Part shown: positions 1 through 11,026 of the stretch, piece after piece | How positions within the stretch are numbered: position 1 is the first letter of the stretch | Layout of the letters: the number at the start of each line of letters is the position of its first letter | Assembly: GCA_021792405.1 (NCBI GenBank) | Contig: JAJYUU010000045.1 | Span: forward strand, 1-34,979 | DNA length: 34,979 nt | Reading direction: 5' to 3' | DNA from: Actinomycetes bacterium | Lineage (GTDB): Bacteria; Actinomycetota; Actinomycetes; Streptosporangiales; Streptosporangiaceae | The notes under the pieces: generated by a model | Database searches by the model: none | The model's input: only the letters and a program-made list of their open reading frames with translations | Told to the model about the DNA's origin: nothing | Made by a program: the position numbers and the translations under genes

Positions 1-476
1 GCGACGACCGACAACTGCGCGCCGATATTGCCGTACCCGACGATCCCGAGCGTGCGGCCGCGGATCTCGTGGGCGCCTTCGGCCGACTTATCCCATTGCC
101 CGGCGTGCATCGCCCGGTCCTTCTCGGTCAGCCGGCGGGTGAGGGCAATTATCTCGGCCATAGCCAGCTCGACGACGCTGCGGGTGTTCGAATATGGCGC
201 GTTGAAAACGGCGATTCCGTGCGCTGATGCGGCTGTCAGGTCGATCTGGTCGGTGCCGATGCAAAAAGCCCCGATGGCGACCAGGTCCGGGGCCGCGGCG
301 AGAACCGCCGCGGTCAGCCGGGTCTTGGACCGGATGCCGAGCAGTGCGACGCCGGGCAGGGCGGCAGCGAGCTCGGCTTCGTCCATGGCTGACCGCCGGG
401 TGGTTACCTCCAGCCCGGCATCCTCGAGCAGCCGGATGGCTTCGGGATGGATATTCTCCAGGAGCAGCGCTTTCAC
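1..476 (-). CDS. serA: D-3-phosphoglycerate dehydrogenase, 5' part (cut at window edge)
   Basis: Oxidises 3-phosphoglycerate to 3-phosphohydroxypyruvate with NAD, the first step of serine synthesis, in the cytosol. About 158 N-terminal residues are present. The protein opens VKALLLENIHPEAIRLLEDA, then shows LVAIGAFCIGTDQIDL and VFNAPYSNTRSVVELAMAEI, close to the E. coli SerA pattern (AIGCFCIGT, NAPFSNTRSVAEL). The Rossmann motif IVGYGNIGAQ comes just before the cut. The remaining NAD domain, the catalytic Arg/Glu/His and any ACT domain lie outside. The GTG at 474-476 gives a sensible N-terminus but has no good ribosome site; an in-frame TTG further upstream is possible because E. coli SerA is about ten residues longer here. 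It is divergent from the oxidoreductase at 664. D-2-hydroxyacid dehydrogenases are related, but the FCIGT and SNTRS signatures favour SerA. Confidence 0.85.
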   Translation of the reverse strand, partial: MKALLLENIHPEAIRLLEDAGLEVTTRRSAMDEAELAAALPGVALLGIRSKTRLTAAVLAAAPDLVAIGAFCIGTDQIDLTAASAHGIAVFNAPYSNTRSVVELAMAEIIALTRRLTEKDRAMHAGQWDKSAEGAHEIRGRTLGIVGYGNIGAQLSVV

Positions 477-663
477 CCGGCCCAGGGTAACGGACGTCGC
501 ATCCCAGTCGGGCCGCCGACGCTGCGGGCCGGCCCGCAATTCCCCGTTCCCGCCTGTTTGTCCGGCCTGGTGCGCCGCGCTGTGGCCGTCGCGGTGTACG
601 GGAGGGACAGCCTGGCAACACTCCTGCGGTAGGGCGGCTGATTCCGGGGCAGGGGCGGCGACG

Positions 664-1608
664 ATGCAGGCGATCATGGCAACCAAGCCGGGCAGACCTG
701 AGGTGCTTGAGGTCGCCGACACCGATATCCCGCAGCCGGGCCCCGGTGAGGTGCTGGTCCGCGTGCTGGCCGCCGGGGTCGGGGCCGCCGGCGCTCGCCT
801 GCGCGGCGGGGCACTGCCGCTGCGCTACCCCTACATCCCTGGCGCCGAGTTCGCCGGCCTGGTGGAGGGCGACACCGGGGCCGGCGCCGGGTTCAGCGAT
901 GGTGAGCCGGTGTACGGCTCTCCCGGCCTGACGGGCTGCTACGCCCAGTACGTCACCTGCCCGGCAGAGCAGCTTGCGCCGATCCCGGCCGGGCTGCCGA
1001 TGACGGCGGCAGCGGCAGTGCCGGTCGACGGGCTCACTGCCCATCAGGGCCTGACCGAGATTTTGCAGGTCGGCAAGCGCGACCGGGTGCTGGTCACGGG
1101 CGCGGCAGGCGGTGTTGGTCATTTCGCGGTGCAGATCGCGCGTGCGCTCGGCGCCTGCGTGGTGGCCACCGCGAGCCCGCAGCACCATGAGTTCGTGCAC
1201 CAGTTCGGGGCCGTCGTGGTCGTCGACCATAGCCAGGCAGGCTGGCCAGACGAGGCGAGGAACGCCGCTGGCGGCGGCGCCCGCCAGGTTCTCGCGTGCG
1301 CAGCGCCGACGCTGGCCGGTGCCGCTCGTGCGGCCGGCGACGGTGCCACGGTCGCGACACCGGTGCATGCCGACGCCTTGCCCGAGGCGGACCGGGTGCA
1401 CTGGCGGCCCTATGACGGCCGTCCCGACGGCAGCGGGCTGATCAGGCTGGCTCCGTGGTTCGACGACGGGTCGCTGTCGGTGCACGTCTCCCGCCGGTAT
1501 CACTGGCACGATGCGGCCGCCGCGCACCGCGAGGTAGAGCAGGATCACACCCGCGGGGAGCTGGTGCTGATCGTGGACGAGGACCTCGCAGCCCGGCTGG
1601 GCGTGTGA
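664..1608 (+). CDS. Zinc-independent MDR oxidoreductase (quinone oxidoreductase-like)
   Basis: A 314-aa medium-chain dehydrogenase/reductase of the NADPH:quinone reductase type, cytosolic. The N-terminal GroES-like domain contains GPGEVLVRVLAAGVG and the PYIPGAEFAGLVEG segment. The cofactor domain has the nucleotide-binding motif VLVTGAAGGVGHFAVQIA near residues 143-158. Cysteine zinc ligands of alcohol dehydrogenases are absent, which fits the zinc-free quinone-reductase branch. The substrate cannot be deduced. ATG 664 is chosen because MQAIMATKPGRPEVLEV is the usual N-terminus of this family and AGGGGCGG precedes it; the open frame continues upstream only because there are no stops in GC-rich DNA. 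It lies 110 bp before the TetR gene on the same strand and has no visible terminator, so it could be under that regulator, but this is inference. Confidence 0.85.
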   Translation: MQAIMATKPGRPEVLEVADTDIPQPGPGEVLVRVLAAGVGAAGARLRGGALPLRYPYIPGAEFAGLVEGDTGAGAGFSDGEPVYGSPGLTGCYAQYVTCPAEQLAPIPAGLPMTAAAAVPVDGLTAHQGLTEILQVGKRDRVLVTGAAGGVGHFAVQIARALGACVVATASPQHHEFVHQFGAVVVVDHSQAGWPDEARNAAGGGARQVLACAAPTLAGAARAAGDGATVATPVHADALPEADRVHWRPYDGRPDGSGLIRLAPWFDDGSLSVHVSRRYHWHDAAAAHREVEQDHTRGELVLIVDEDLAARLGV

Positions 1609-1706
1609 CGGACAGACCCCGCACCGAGGGAACGCGCGCTGCCGGGCTAGCCAGGCCGGTCCGGCCGCGGATCGCACCCGGTGTGTTGTTGCATTCAGCG
1701 CAATAT

Positions 1707-1712
1707 TATACT
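1707..1712 (+). promoter_or_regulatory. Leaderless -10 box of the tetR gene
   Basis: TATACT ends 6 nt before the ATG at 1719, and no Shine-Dalgarno-like sequence precedes that ATG. In actinobacteria this spacing marks leaderless transcripts that begin at the A of the start codon. The local AT-rich island (CAATATTATACTGAC) stands out from the GC-rich surroundings. TTGTTG at 1686-1691 is a poor -35 candidate with a 15-bp spacer. If the downstream TetR protein autoregulates, its operator probably overlaps this island. Confidence 0.55.
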
Positions 1713-1718
1713 GACTGC

Positions 1719-4168
<2,450 letters not shown>

Positions 4169-4205
4169 GACGCTCATTCCGGCACCGTGGTGACGGAGGG
4201 GCACA

Positions 4206-5516
4206 ATGGGCGCGCAATACGGTGAGCCGGACCGGATTACCGGGCCGTCGGAACACGGACCCGCGCCGCGCAAGCCCGGCTCGCTGCCGTACCCCGAACT
4301 TGCCGTTGGCACCGACACCATCCCGCAGGTCAGGCACATCGTCGTGCTGATGATGGAAAACCATTCCTACGACAATCACCTGGGGATGCTCAGCCGGGCC
4401 GGCGCTGACGGCTTCAAGCTCGGCCCGGATGGCAAGCCGGCCGAGACGAATCCGTACCCGGATGGCACGCTTCAGCACGCGTTCCGGATGCCGACTACCT
4501 GCCAGCTGTCCGGTAAGCCGAGCCAGACCTGGACGAACAGCCACATCCAGCTGGCTAGCGGCCACAACACCGGATTCGTACGGTCCGGCAGCGGCCCGGT
4601 GGCGATGGGCTACTGGGACAAGGCGGACCTGCCGTTCTACTACTCGCTGGCCGCGACGTTCCCGATCGCCGATCGCTACTTCTGCTCGGTGCTCGGCCAG
4701 ACCTTTCCCAACCGGCGTTACCTGATGGCAGCGACATCGCTTGGCATGGTCAACGACGGCGTGCCGGATCCCCTTGACTATCCGGCGAACGGCACCATCT
4801 TCGATCGGCTGCACGCGGCCGGCGTCTCCTTCGCCGACTACTTCCAGCTGCTGGAATCGGTGCTTCCGGCGCCGACGATGGCGCTGTTTCCCGAGCTGCT
4901 GGTGAAGTACCCGGATAACCTGCACCCGATCGGCGACTTCTTCGATGCCGCGAAGGCAGGCACGCTGCCGGGGTTCTGCCTGGTCGAGCCGGACTACCTG
5001 GCGAACTCGGAGGAGAACCCGCAGAACATCGCCCACGGCGAGCAGTTCGCCGCGTCGGTCATCGACGCGGTCATGGCCGGGCCAGGGTGGAAGAACACGC
5101 TGCTGATCTGGACATTCGACGAACATGGCGGCTACTTCGACCACGTAGCGCCGCCGGCCGCCCTGGCACCTGACGACATCCCGCCGGACGCTTCAGTCGC
5201 CTACACAGGCTTCCGGCAGTACGGCTTCCGGGTGCCCTGTGCGATCGTGTCGCCGTGGGCGCGGCCGGATTACGTTTCGCACCAGGTCTTCGACCACACC
5301 AGCATCTGCGCGCTCGTCGAGCACAAGTGGAACTTGCCGGCCATGACCCACCGGGACGCGAACGCCAGCCCCATGCTGGACATGCTGGACTTCAGCAAGG
5401 CCGCCTTCGAGCGCCCGCCTAAGCTCGCGCGACCGCTGCTGGATACCGATCCTGGCGCGCTTGCCTGCGACACCACCGGGCCGGGCAAGATCCCGCCGCC
5501 CGGTTCGATCAGCTAG
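4206..5516 (+). CDS. Phospholipase C / acid phosphatase-like phosphoesterase
   Basis: A 436-aa member of the bacterial phosphoesterase family (phospholipase C, AcpA) in the alkaline-phosphatase superfamily. Seen motifs: [16 protein letters not shown] (about residues 45-60, the family's MMENRSFDHYLG, giving metal and nucleophile residues), [50 protein letters not shown] (DEHGG at about 305-309) and [14 protein letters not shown]. Relatives split phosphodiester or phosphomonoester head groups and are often exported by Tat. Here the N-terminus is hydrophilic and lacks a twin-Arg signal, so the protein may act in the cytoplasm or the true start may differ. GGAGGGG sits about 4 nt before ATG 4206. 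It follows the exporter by 37 bp and may share its transcript. The substrate is unknown. Confidence 0.88.
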   Translation: MGAQYGEPDRITGPSEHGPAPRKPGSLPYPELAVGTDTIPQVRHIVVLMMENHSYDNHLGMLSRAGADGFKLGPDGKPAETNPYPDGTLQHAFRMPTTCQLSGKPSQTWTNSHIQLASGHNTGFVRSGSGPVAMGYWDKADLPFYYSLAATFPIADRYFCSVLGQTFPNRRYLMAATSLGMVNDGVPDPLDYPANGTIFDRLHAAGVSFADYFQLLESVLPAPTMALFPELLVKYPDNLHPIGDFFDAAKAGTLPGFCLVEPDYLANSEENPQNIAHGEQFAASVIDAVMAGPGWKNTLLIWTFDEHGGYFDHVAPPAALAPDDIPPDASVAYTGFRQYGFRVPCAIVSPWARPDYVSHQVFDHTSICALVEHKWNLPAMTHRDANASPMLDMLDFSKAAFERPPKLARPLLDTDPGALACDTTGPGKIPPPGSIS

Positions 5517-5542
5517 CACCACCGACCAGAGGCGAGGTTCGA

Positions 5543-6685
5543 ATGGCTGACCTGCACGGCACGTGCGACGACCGCTTCAGCGCGCTGCGCGGCCTGCTGC
5601 AGCGAAACGTTGACTCAGGAGCGGAGCTGGGCGCTTCCATCGTGGTTGACCTCGACGGCGAGATCGCCGTCGATCTGTGGGGCGGCTACCGCGATGGGGC
5701 CCGCACGCAGCCGTGGGAACGCGACACGATCACCAACGTGTGGTCGACGACCAAGACGGTGACCAGCCTGGCGGCACTCACGCTGGCGGACCGTGGGCTG
5801 CTGGACGTGGACGCGCCGGTCGCCCGCTATTGGCCGGAGTTCGCGGCCGCCGGGAAGCAGGACGTCCTGATCCGGCATCTGCTTTCGCATACCTCGGGCG
5901 TGTCCGGGCTCGACCAGCCGGCCGTCGTCGAGGACCTCTATGACCTCGAGAAGGCCGCAGTCCGCTTTGCCGCGCAGGCTCCGTGGTGGCCGCCGGGCAC
6001 GGCGTCGGGCTATCACGCGCTCAACTTCGGGCATCTGATCGGGGAGGTGCTGCGCCGCGTCACCGGCATGAGCCTGAAGCAGTTCGTCGCCAGCGAGATC
6101 GCCGGACCGCTCGGCGCGGACTTCCAGATCGGCGCAGCGGAGCAGGACTGGAGCCGGATCGCAGACGTGGTTCCGCCGCCGCCACTGCCATTCGACCTCG
6201 AGGCCCTCGGCATGGACAGCCCGGTGGTCAAGACAATGACCGGGCCGCCTGCCGAGGCATCAGCCGCCAACACCGCTGAATGGCGCAGTGCCGAGATCGG
6301 TGCCGCGAACGGTCACGGCAACGCGCGCTCGGTGGCCCGGATCCTGTCGGTGATCTCCCGCGGCGGCGAGGTCGACGGAGTTCGTCTGCTCTCGCCCGAG
6401 ACGATCGAGCTGATCTTCCGCGAGCAAGCAAATGGCGTGGATCTCGTGCTCGGGGTGCCGCTCCGGTTCGGCATCGGTTACGGGCTGCCGCAGCTCGACT
6501 CCCTGCCCTACGTACCCGACGAGAAGATCTGCTTCTGGGGTGGCTGGGGTGGCTCGGTGATCCTGATGGACGTCGGCAGGCGCATGACGATCGCGTACAT
6601 GATGAACAAGATGGGCCCTGGCATCATCGGCTCAGACCGCAGCGAGCAGTACGTGCGCGCGATCTACGAGGTGATCGCCGGCTGA
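5543..6685 (+). CDS. Serine beta-lactamase-family hydrolase (EstB-like esterase)
   Basis: A 380-aa protein of the class C beta-lactamase / penicillin-binding-protein-like fold. The nucleophile motif SxxK is STTK at residues 68-71 in [20 protein letters not shown]. The second motif appears as YHA at 157-159 in [15 protein letters not shown], as in EstB-type esterases, in place of Yx[12 protein letters not shown] and a late WGGWGGSV segment, in the place of the KTG motif, also fit. No signal peptide is visible, so a cytosolic esterase is more likely than a cell-wall enzyme or a resistance lactamase. GAGG precedes the ATG, and the gene lies 26 bp after the phosphoesterase, suggesting one transcript. 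It converges on the glycoside hydrolase with only 7 bp between stops. The substrate is unknown. Confidence 0.88.
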   Translation: MADLHGTCDDRFSALRGLLQRNVDSGAELGASIVVDLDGEIAVDLWGGYRDGARTQPWERDTITNVWSTTKTVTSLAALTLADRGLLDVDAPVARYWPEFAAAGKQDVLIRHLLSHTSGVSGLDQPAVVEDLYDLEKAAVRFAAQAPWWPPGTASGYHALNFGHLIGEVLRRVTGMSLKQFVASEIAGPLGADFQIGAAEQDWSRIADVVPPPPLPFDLEALGMDSPVVKTMTGPPAEASAANTAEWRSAEIGAANGHGNARSVARILSVISRGGEVDGVRLLSPETIELIFREQANGVDLVLGVPLRFGIGYGLPQLDSLPYVPDEKICFWGGWGGSVILMDVGRRMTIAYMMNKMGPGIIGSDRSEQYVRAIYEVIAG

Positions 6686-6692
6686 CTGGCCG

Positions 6693-8798
6693 TCAGCGCC
6701 CGGTAGGCGCTGCCGGTGACCGGCCGCGCGACAGCCGCCCGGTCAGGCGGTCGGTGTCGACGCGGCCGCGGCCGAACGCGTCCATCTTCTTCCACCTGCC
6801 GGGCAGGTCGAGGATCTGCAGATGGCCGACTCGCAGCGGCAGCGCCGGGTCGACGATCAGGTTGTCCCCGTGCGGCTGGAGGCCAAGGCCTGCCCGTAGC
6901 AAGAGCAGCGGTGCCCCGGCCGACCAGGCTTGCGGGCTGCACGCCGTCGGGTACTGCACCGGGTACCGGGTCGCGGCCCGCTGGTAGCCGGCGAAGGCCT
7001 CAGGCAGCCTGCCCTGGAACACCTCGGCTGCCTCCATGATTCCGGCCACGATGCAGGCAGCCTCGTCCTTGAACCCGTAACGGCGCAGGCCCCAGGCAAT
7101 GAAGGAGTTGTCGAACGGCCAGACCGTTCCGACGTGGTAGCCGATCGGGTTGTAACGGGCCTCGCCCTCAGCGAGCGTTCGGACGCCCCAGCCGGAGAAC
7201 AACCGTGGCCCGAGCAGGTGCCGTGCCACGGACCTGGCCTTGGCTGTCTCGACGATGCCGCTCCACAGCAGATGGCCGATGTTAGAGGTCAGCGAGTCGA
7301 CCTGGCGACCATCGGAGTCGAGAGCGACCGCGAAATACTCTCCGTCTTCCACCCAGAAGTCGCGGTTGAACCTGCGCTTCAGGTCGGCGGCTTCCTTCTC
7401 CAGCCGGTCGGCGAAGGCGGCGTCCTGCCAGACCTGCCGCGCCAGCCGGGCGCCGCGAATCTTGGCGTCGTAGGCGTAACCCTGGAGCTCGCAGGTCGCC
7501 CGCGGGAACCCCGGCAGGTCCCCGTTGCGGTAGGAGATCGAGTCCCAGGAATCCTTCCAGCACTGGTTCTCAAGCCCGGTCTTGGCGTTGCGCCGCTGGT
7601 AGGAAACGTAACCGTTGCCCTGGAGGTCGGCGTACTCGTCGATCCAGTTGAGCGCGGCCCGTGCGGCCTGCTCAAGGCCGCGGACCAGCTTGGTGTCGCC
7701 GGTCCAGCGCTCGTACTCGTCGAGCAGGACGACATACAGCGCAGTGGCGTCGGCGCTGCCGTAGTAGGGGGAATGCGGCCGCTCTTCGAAAGCCGTCAGC
7801 TCGCCGTAGCGCATCTCGTGCAGGATGCGACCGGGATCCTCGTCCCTGAAGTCGTCGATCCTGGTGCCCTGGCGCTCGGCCAGCGCAAGCAGCGTGGTCG
7901 ACGCGAGCTCGGCGGTGAACGGCAGTGCCTGCAGGCTGGTGAAAATGCTGTCCCGGCCGAAGATCGTCATGAACCAGGGCAGGCCAGCGGCCGGCAGCGC
8001 CCGGCCCGGCATGGTCAGCGTAGTGAACCGCAGCGCGGCAAGGTCAGTCAGGCAGCGGCGGTAAATCTGCCCGACCGCCGCCCAGTCGCACTCTAGGGTG
8101 GGCACCCGCTGCAGCCACTTCGCCAGGCCGTGTGCCATGTCCTCGCGCACCCGCCGCCGGCCCTGCCCCCGGATCCCGACCGGCCCGCCCAGCGATCCAT
8201 CAGGGCAGCCTTCCGATACGACGACATCAAGCTCGGTACGCCACTCGCCGTGCGGCCGGACGGTGACGGTGAAGGTGAAGCCCGTCTCATCGACGTCGGC
8301 TGGCTGAGTTGCCGAGATCCAGGTTTCCCTGGTGTATGTTTCCCGCTGATATCGCAGCACAAGATCGCTGCCGACGATCTCGTTCCGGTACTGTCCCTTC
8401 TTCGCCAGCGCGTCCTTGACCTCGAACAGGTCGGCGAAGTCGCTGGCGGCTTCGAGCCGGATCGTCAGGCTGACGGGCGTGTTCTCGTGATTAAGCACGC
8501 GCAGCCGCTCCCGGAAGCCGTCAGCGACCTCGCGCATCCGGATAACCGACAGCTTGGCGTCGACATAGACGGTCCCGCTGCCGGGCACGAGGAAGAACTG
8601 CGCCTGGAAGTACTGCATGTCGTCGGTCGACAGCGCGGTCAGCCGCTGGCCGTCTACCGTCAGCACCCACCGGGACAGGAAGCGGGTATCGAACGAGAAC
8701 AGCCCGGTCGGATCGGCAGGGGAGGCCTCGATGTCACCCCGGTCGTCGCTGACGACGAACGTGTTGCCTTCCAGGATCTGCACGAGCTGGCTGCTCAC
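6693..8798 (-). CDS. Glycogen debranching enzyme-like glycoside hydrolase
   Basis: A 701-aa amylo-alpha-1,6-glucosidase-like protein. The N-terminal beta-rich domain (about residues 5-210) resembles the GDE_N_bis module: LEGNTFVVSDDRGDI and GLFSFDTRFLSRWVL are its usual opening. The C-terminal two thirds form an (alpha/alpha)6 toroid with AAGLPWFMTIFGRDSIF (GRDSIF at 281-286), YYGSADATALYVVLLDEY and YHVGTVWPFDNSFIAWGLRR. Relatives release alpha-1,6-linked glucose or act on related oligosaccharides; the exact substrate here is inferred. No signal peptide, so cytosolic. The GTG start overlaps the SCP2 gene's stop (GTGA at 8795-8798), which settles the start and implies translational coupling. 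It is the last gene of a four-gene minus-strand run and meets the convergent esterase with almost no gap. Confidence 0.88.
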   Translation of the reverse strand: MSSQLVQILEGNTFVVSDDRGDIEASPADPTGLFSFDTRFLSRWVLTVDGQRLTALSTDDMQYFQAQFFLVPGSGTVYVDAKLSVIRMREVADGFRERLRVLNHENTPVSLTIRLEAASDFADLFEVKDALAKKGQYRNEIVGSDLVLRYQRETYTRETWISATQPADVDETGFTFTVTVRPHGEWRTELDVVVSEGCPDGSLGGPVGIRGQGRRRVREDMAHGLAKWLQRVPTLECDWAAVGQIYRRCLTDLAALRFTTLTMPGRALPAAGLPWFMTIFGRDSIFTSLQALPFTAELASTTLLALAERQGTRIDDFRDEDPGRILHEMRYGELTAFEERPHSPYYGSADATALYVVLLDEYERWTGDTKLVRGLEQAARAALNWIDEYADLQGNGYVSYQRRNAKTGLENQCWKDSWDSISYRNGDLPGFPRATCELQGYAYDAKIRGARLARQVWQDAAFADRLEKEAADLKRRFNRDFWVEDGEYFAVALDSDGRQVDSLTSNIGHLLWSGIVETAKARSVARHLLGPRLFSGWGVRTLAEGEARYNPIGYHVGTVWPFDNSFIAWGLRRYGFKDEAACIVAGIMEAAEVFQGRLPEAFAGYQRAATRYPVQYPTACSPQAWSAGAPLLLLRAGLGLQPHGDNLIVDPALPLRVGHLQILDLPGRWKKMDAFGRGRVDTDRLTGRLSRGRSPAAPTGR

Positions 8799-9193
8799 GC
8801 CGGCCTCCGCTCAGCCATCACCTGCCGTGAGCTGATCGGCGCGACCTGCCCGGTCGAGCCCGGCGGCCCCGGCAGGCACCGCTGGAACATCATCAGCGCG
8901 GCCAGGCTGCCCTCGCAGGTCATGACGCCGCGCAGCAGGGCCGCCTGGGCGTTGAGCCGGCCCGTGACGATAGCCTCGAACTGCGCGTGCTCAACTGCGA
9001 TGATGGCGTCCGCCATCTTGTTCTGGCGAGTCACCGCGACGTCGCCGTCGCTGACGGCGATGTACCAGTGCTGCACCTGGCCGCGGTCGCGGACGTCGAA
9101 ACGCAGCGTGGCCGAATGGCCCTCGAATGTGGCCAGGTGGCCCGGCGCGGCGAGGTCAGCGAAGAACCGGCTGATCGGGTCCGCCGTCGTCAT
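8795..9193 (-). CDS. SCP2 sterol-carrier-like domain protein
   Basis: A 132-aa single-domain protein resembling the SCP2/sterol-transfer fold. It shows ATLRFDVRDRGQVQHWYIAV, then the typical VTRQNKMADAIIAVEHAQFE and FEAIVTGRLNAQAALLRGVM, matching the SCP2 pattern in which a small-ligand pocket is followed by a conserved Gly and an amphipathic helix. Such domains bind lipids or act as accessory modules in actinobacteria; the ligand here is unknown. ATG 9193 is chosen because MTTADPISRFFADL opens the domain directly. A second ATG about 30 nt upstream is possible, and the frame runs open to about 9331. The stop overlaps the GTG of the debranching-like enzyme by 4 bp, so the two are produced together. 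The functional link to a glucan hydrolase is unexplained. Confidence 0.8.
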   Translation of the reverse strand: MTTADPISRFFADLAAPGHLATFEGHSATLRFDVRDRGQVQHWYIAVSDGDVAVTRQNKMADAIIAVEHAQFEAIVTGRLNAQAALLRGVMTCEGSLAALMMFQRCLPGPPGSTGQVAPISSRQVMAERRPA

Positions 9194-9271
9194 CGGCGAC
9201 CCGGCGCGAGCTGTCGGCATGCCGGTTATCTGGTCAGCATCGCTGGCCGCCAAACGAGCTCCGGCACAAGT

Positions 9272-9290
9272 TTGCCGCCCGGTGCGGCAA
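9272..9290. repeat. Short perfect hairpin between hydrolase and SCP2 genes
   Basis: TTGCCGC, five-nt loop CCGGT, then GCGGCAA: a perfect 7-bp inverted repeat in the 151-bp gap between the alpha/beta hydrolase stop (9345) and the SCP2 start (9193). No T-run follows on either strand. It could be an operator or a weak attenuator separating two halves of the minus-strand run. Confidence 0.5.
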
Positions 9291-9344
9291 CCTGGCCGCG
9301 GAATTTGCCGGCCGTCGCGCGCTGAGGGCACCGGCGCTCGTGGC

Positions 9345-10238
9345 CTAGCCGAGTCGCGGCAGCGCTGGCAGCGAGTGGTCCCAGTCAGACAGCAGCGTCC
9401 GGATGGCGGTCACCAGTGCGATGGGCTGATCAAGCATCACGTGGTGGCCAGCCGCGGGTATCTCGATCACCGGTGCGCGGCGGCCGAGCTTGTCGTACAT
9501 GAGTTCCGTTGTCTGCGGCGGTACGATGCCGTTCTCGGCATGGAAGAGCGCGACCCGGCAGTCGAGGTGCCGCAGCAGTTGCGGCGTGGCCGCTGGCCGG
9601 CCGAAGACGGCGGGATCGAACTTCCAGCTCCAGCCGCCCTGGACCGGGCGGATCGAGGTGGCCGCGACGTGCGCCCGGATATAAGGCAGCGTCGGCTGGT
9701 CCGGTATCGGGCGGAACCGGCTGATCGCTGCCTCGCGAGCCGGGTAGACGCGCAGCGGGCCGAATGCCCGCGCGTCCCTGGCGGCTCGCTGCTCCGGCGT
9801 GATGTCCTGCACCGGGGAGTCGATGACCGCGATTCCCGCCAGGCCGGCGCCGTACAGGCCGGCTGCCCGCAGCGCGACGAAGCCTCCCATGCTGTGCCCG
9901 ACGACAATCGGCGGCCGGGCGAATCCCGCCGCCACGGCGACCGCCATGACCTCCGCCGCCCAGCCGTCGAGCGTGTACTCATCGCGCCGGCCGCTGTCGC
10001 CGTGACCGGACAGGTCGAGCGCGACCACCCGCCGTCCGGCTGCCAGCAGCGGGGCGATGTGATCCCACCAGCGCGCGTGCGCTGCGCCGCCATGCACCAG
10101 GACGATGCCGTTCCCGGCGCCGTCGCCGAACTCTCGGTAGGCGATCTGGGTGCCGGCCACGGTGACTGCGGCGGGCACGACGGGTGCGGCAAGGGCGCGG
10201 GTGAACCAGGCCGGGGGCAGATCAGGGGGCGTCGTCAT
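9345..10238 (-). CDS. Alpha/beta hydrolase
   Basis: A 297-aa alpha/beta-hydrolase-fold enzyme. Oxyanion-hole motif VLVHGG is at about residues 46-51. The nucleophile elbow is GHSMGG with Ser116, and the catalytic His lies in AAGHHVMLD (265-266). The acid is probably in RVALFHAENGIVPP, where Glu or Asn stands at the usual Asp place, a mild deviation. LDLSGHGDSGRRDEYTLDGW is the standard GHGxS segment. There is no signal peptide, so it is cytosolic. The substrate is unknown; esterase, epoxide hydrolase and haloalkane dehalogenase relatives share these motifs. The ATG has no clear Shine-Dalgarno; it is 31 bp downstream of the DsbA-like gene and probably on the same transcript. Confidence 0.87.
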   Translation of the reverse strand: MTTPPDLPPAWFTRALAAPVVPAAVTVAGTQIAYREFGDGAGNGIVLVHGGAAHARWWDHIAPLLAAGRRVVALDLSGHGDSGRRDEYTLDGWAAEVMAVAVAAGFARPPIVVGHSMGGFVALRAAGLYGAGLAGIAVIDSPVQDITPEQRAARDARAFGPLRVYPAREAAISRFRPIPDQPTLPYIRAHVAATSIRPVQGGWSWKFDPAVFGRPAATPQLLRHLDCRVALFHAENGIVPPQTTELMYDKLGRRAPVIEIPAAGHHVMLDQPIALVTAIRTLLSDWDHSLPALPRLG

Positions 10239-10269
10239 GCGTAGTAGCGAAGCAGACCGGGCAGCCCGG

Positions 10270-10911
10270 CTACGCGGCGGCCTCGCGCCACGCGCGCTCC
10301 AGCACGCTAGCGATCACCTGCTCCGGCTGCGCGCCGGAGATGCCGTACTTGCGGTCGACGACGAACAACGGGACTCCGGTCGTGCCCAGGGTATGAGCCA
10401 TCTGCTCGTCGGTATCGACGTGGTCGGCGTACCGGTCGCTCGCCAGCACCGCGGCAACATCGTCGCGGTCGAGTCCGGCCTCGACGGCCAGCCGGGTCAG
10501 CGAGTCATGGTCGAAGACGGACTCCTGCTCGGTGAAGTAGGCGCGATGCAGCCGCTCCATCAGCGGGCCTTGCAGCCCTGCGTCTTTGGCGAGTTGCAGC
10601 AGCCGGTGGGCGTCCCTGGTGCTGCCGCTGCGAAGCCCGGCCAGCCGGAACGTCAGACCGTCCGCTGCCGCGCGCTGCTCCATCTGCCGCTGGGCCTGAT
10701 CGGCCTGAGCCGGGCTCATCGCGTACTTCTGTGCCAGTCGCTCGACAGTCGGCATCGTGACTCCCGGCTGCGCCGCCGGGTCCAGCTCGAACGACCGGTA
10801 CACCACCTGTACCTCGTCGCGATGCTCGAAGCTGGCCAGCGCTCGCTCGAACCGCTTCTTGCCCAGGTAGCACCACGGGCACACGACGTCAGACCAGATC
10901 TCTACCTGCAT
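10270..10911 (-). CDS. DsbA-family (FrnE-like) oxidoreductase
   Basis: A 213-aa thioredoxin-fold protein. It opens MQVEIWSDVVCPWCYLGKKR with the redox motif CPWC (Cys11, Cys14). The inserted helical domain contains LAQKYAMSPAQADQAQRQM, and the C-terminal cis-Pro region is TTGVPLFVVDRKYGISGAQP. This is the FrnE / DsbA-like cytoplasmic group (2-hydroxychromene-2-carboxylate isomerase relatives), named from an enzyme of frenolicin synthesis, often tied to disulfide exchange or polyketide redox steps. No signal peptide, so not a periplasmic DsbA. ATG 10911 gives the family's compact N-terminus; the frame is open upstream to 11091 but that extension looks non-coding. It heads the minus-strand run 10911-6693. 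Confidence 0.88.
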   Translation of the reverse strand: MQVEIWSDVVCPWCYLGKKRFERALASFEHRDEVQVVYRSFELDPAAQPGVTMPTVERLAQKYAMSPAQADQAQRQMEQRAAADGLTFRLAGLRSGSTRDAHRLLQLAKDAGLQGPLMERLHRAYFTEQESVFDHDSLTRLAVEAGLDRDDVAAVLASDRYADHVDTDEQMAHTLGTTGVPLFVVDRKYGISGAQPEQVIASVLERAWREAAA

Positions 10912-11026
10912 GCCAGTGGCTAACAACCGGCCGCGCGGTACCCTTCCCCGGCGCGCGTCCATCCCGCCGCCGGGCAGGGCCGGGCTTGTCCGCCCGTGAG
11001 CCCGGTCCGGCGGCAGGCCGGCCGGC

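Noticed and set aside
28-663. N-terminal extension of the oxidoreductase frame
   Set aside because: It is antisense to serA and unlike any MDR N-terminus; the gene starts at 664.
88-1677. 529-codon open frame on the minus strand
   Set aside because: Arg/Gly/Pro-rich translation with no family motif. It lies antisense to the MDR oxidoreductase gene and overlaps serA out of frame; the real serA frame is different and shows clear motifs.
5543-6685. Antibiotic-resistance beta-lactamase
   Set aside because: It lacks a signal peptide and has YHA in place of YxN, as in EstB-type esterases.
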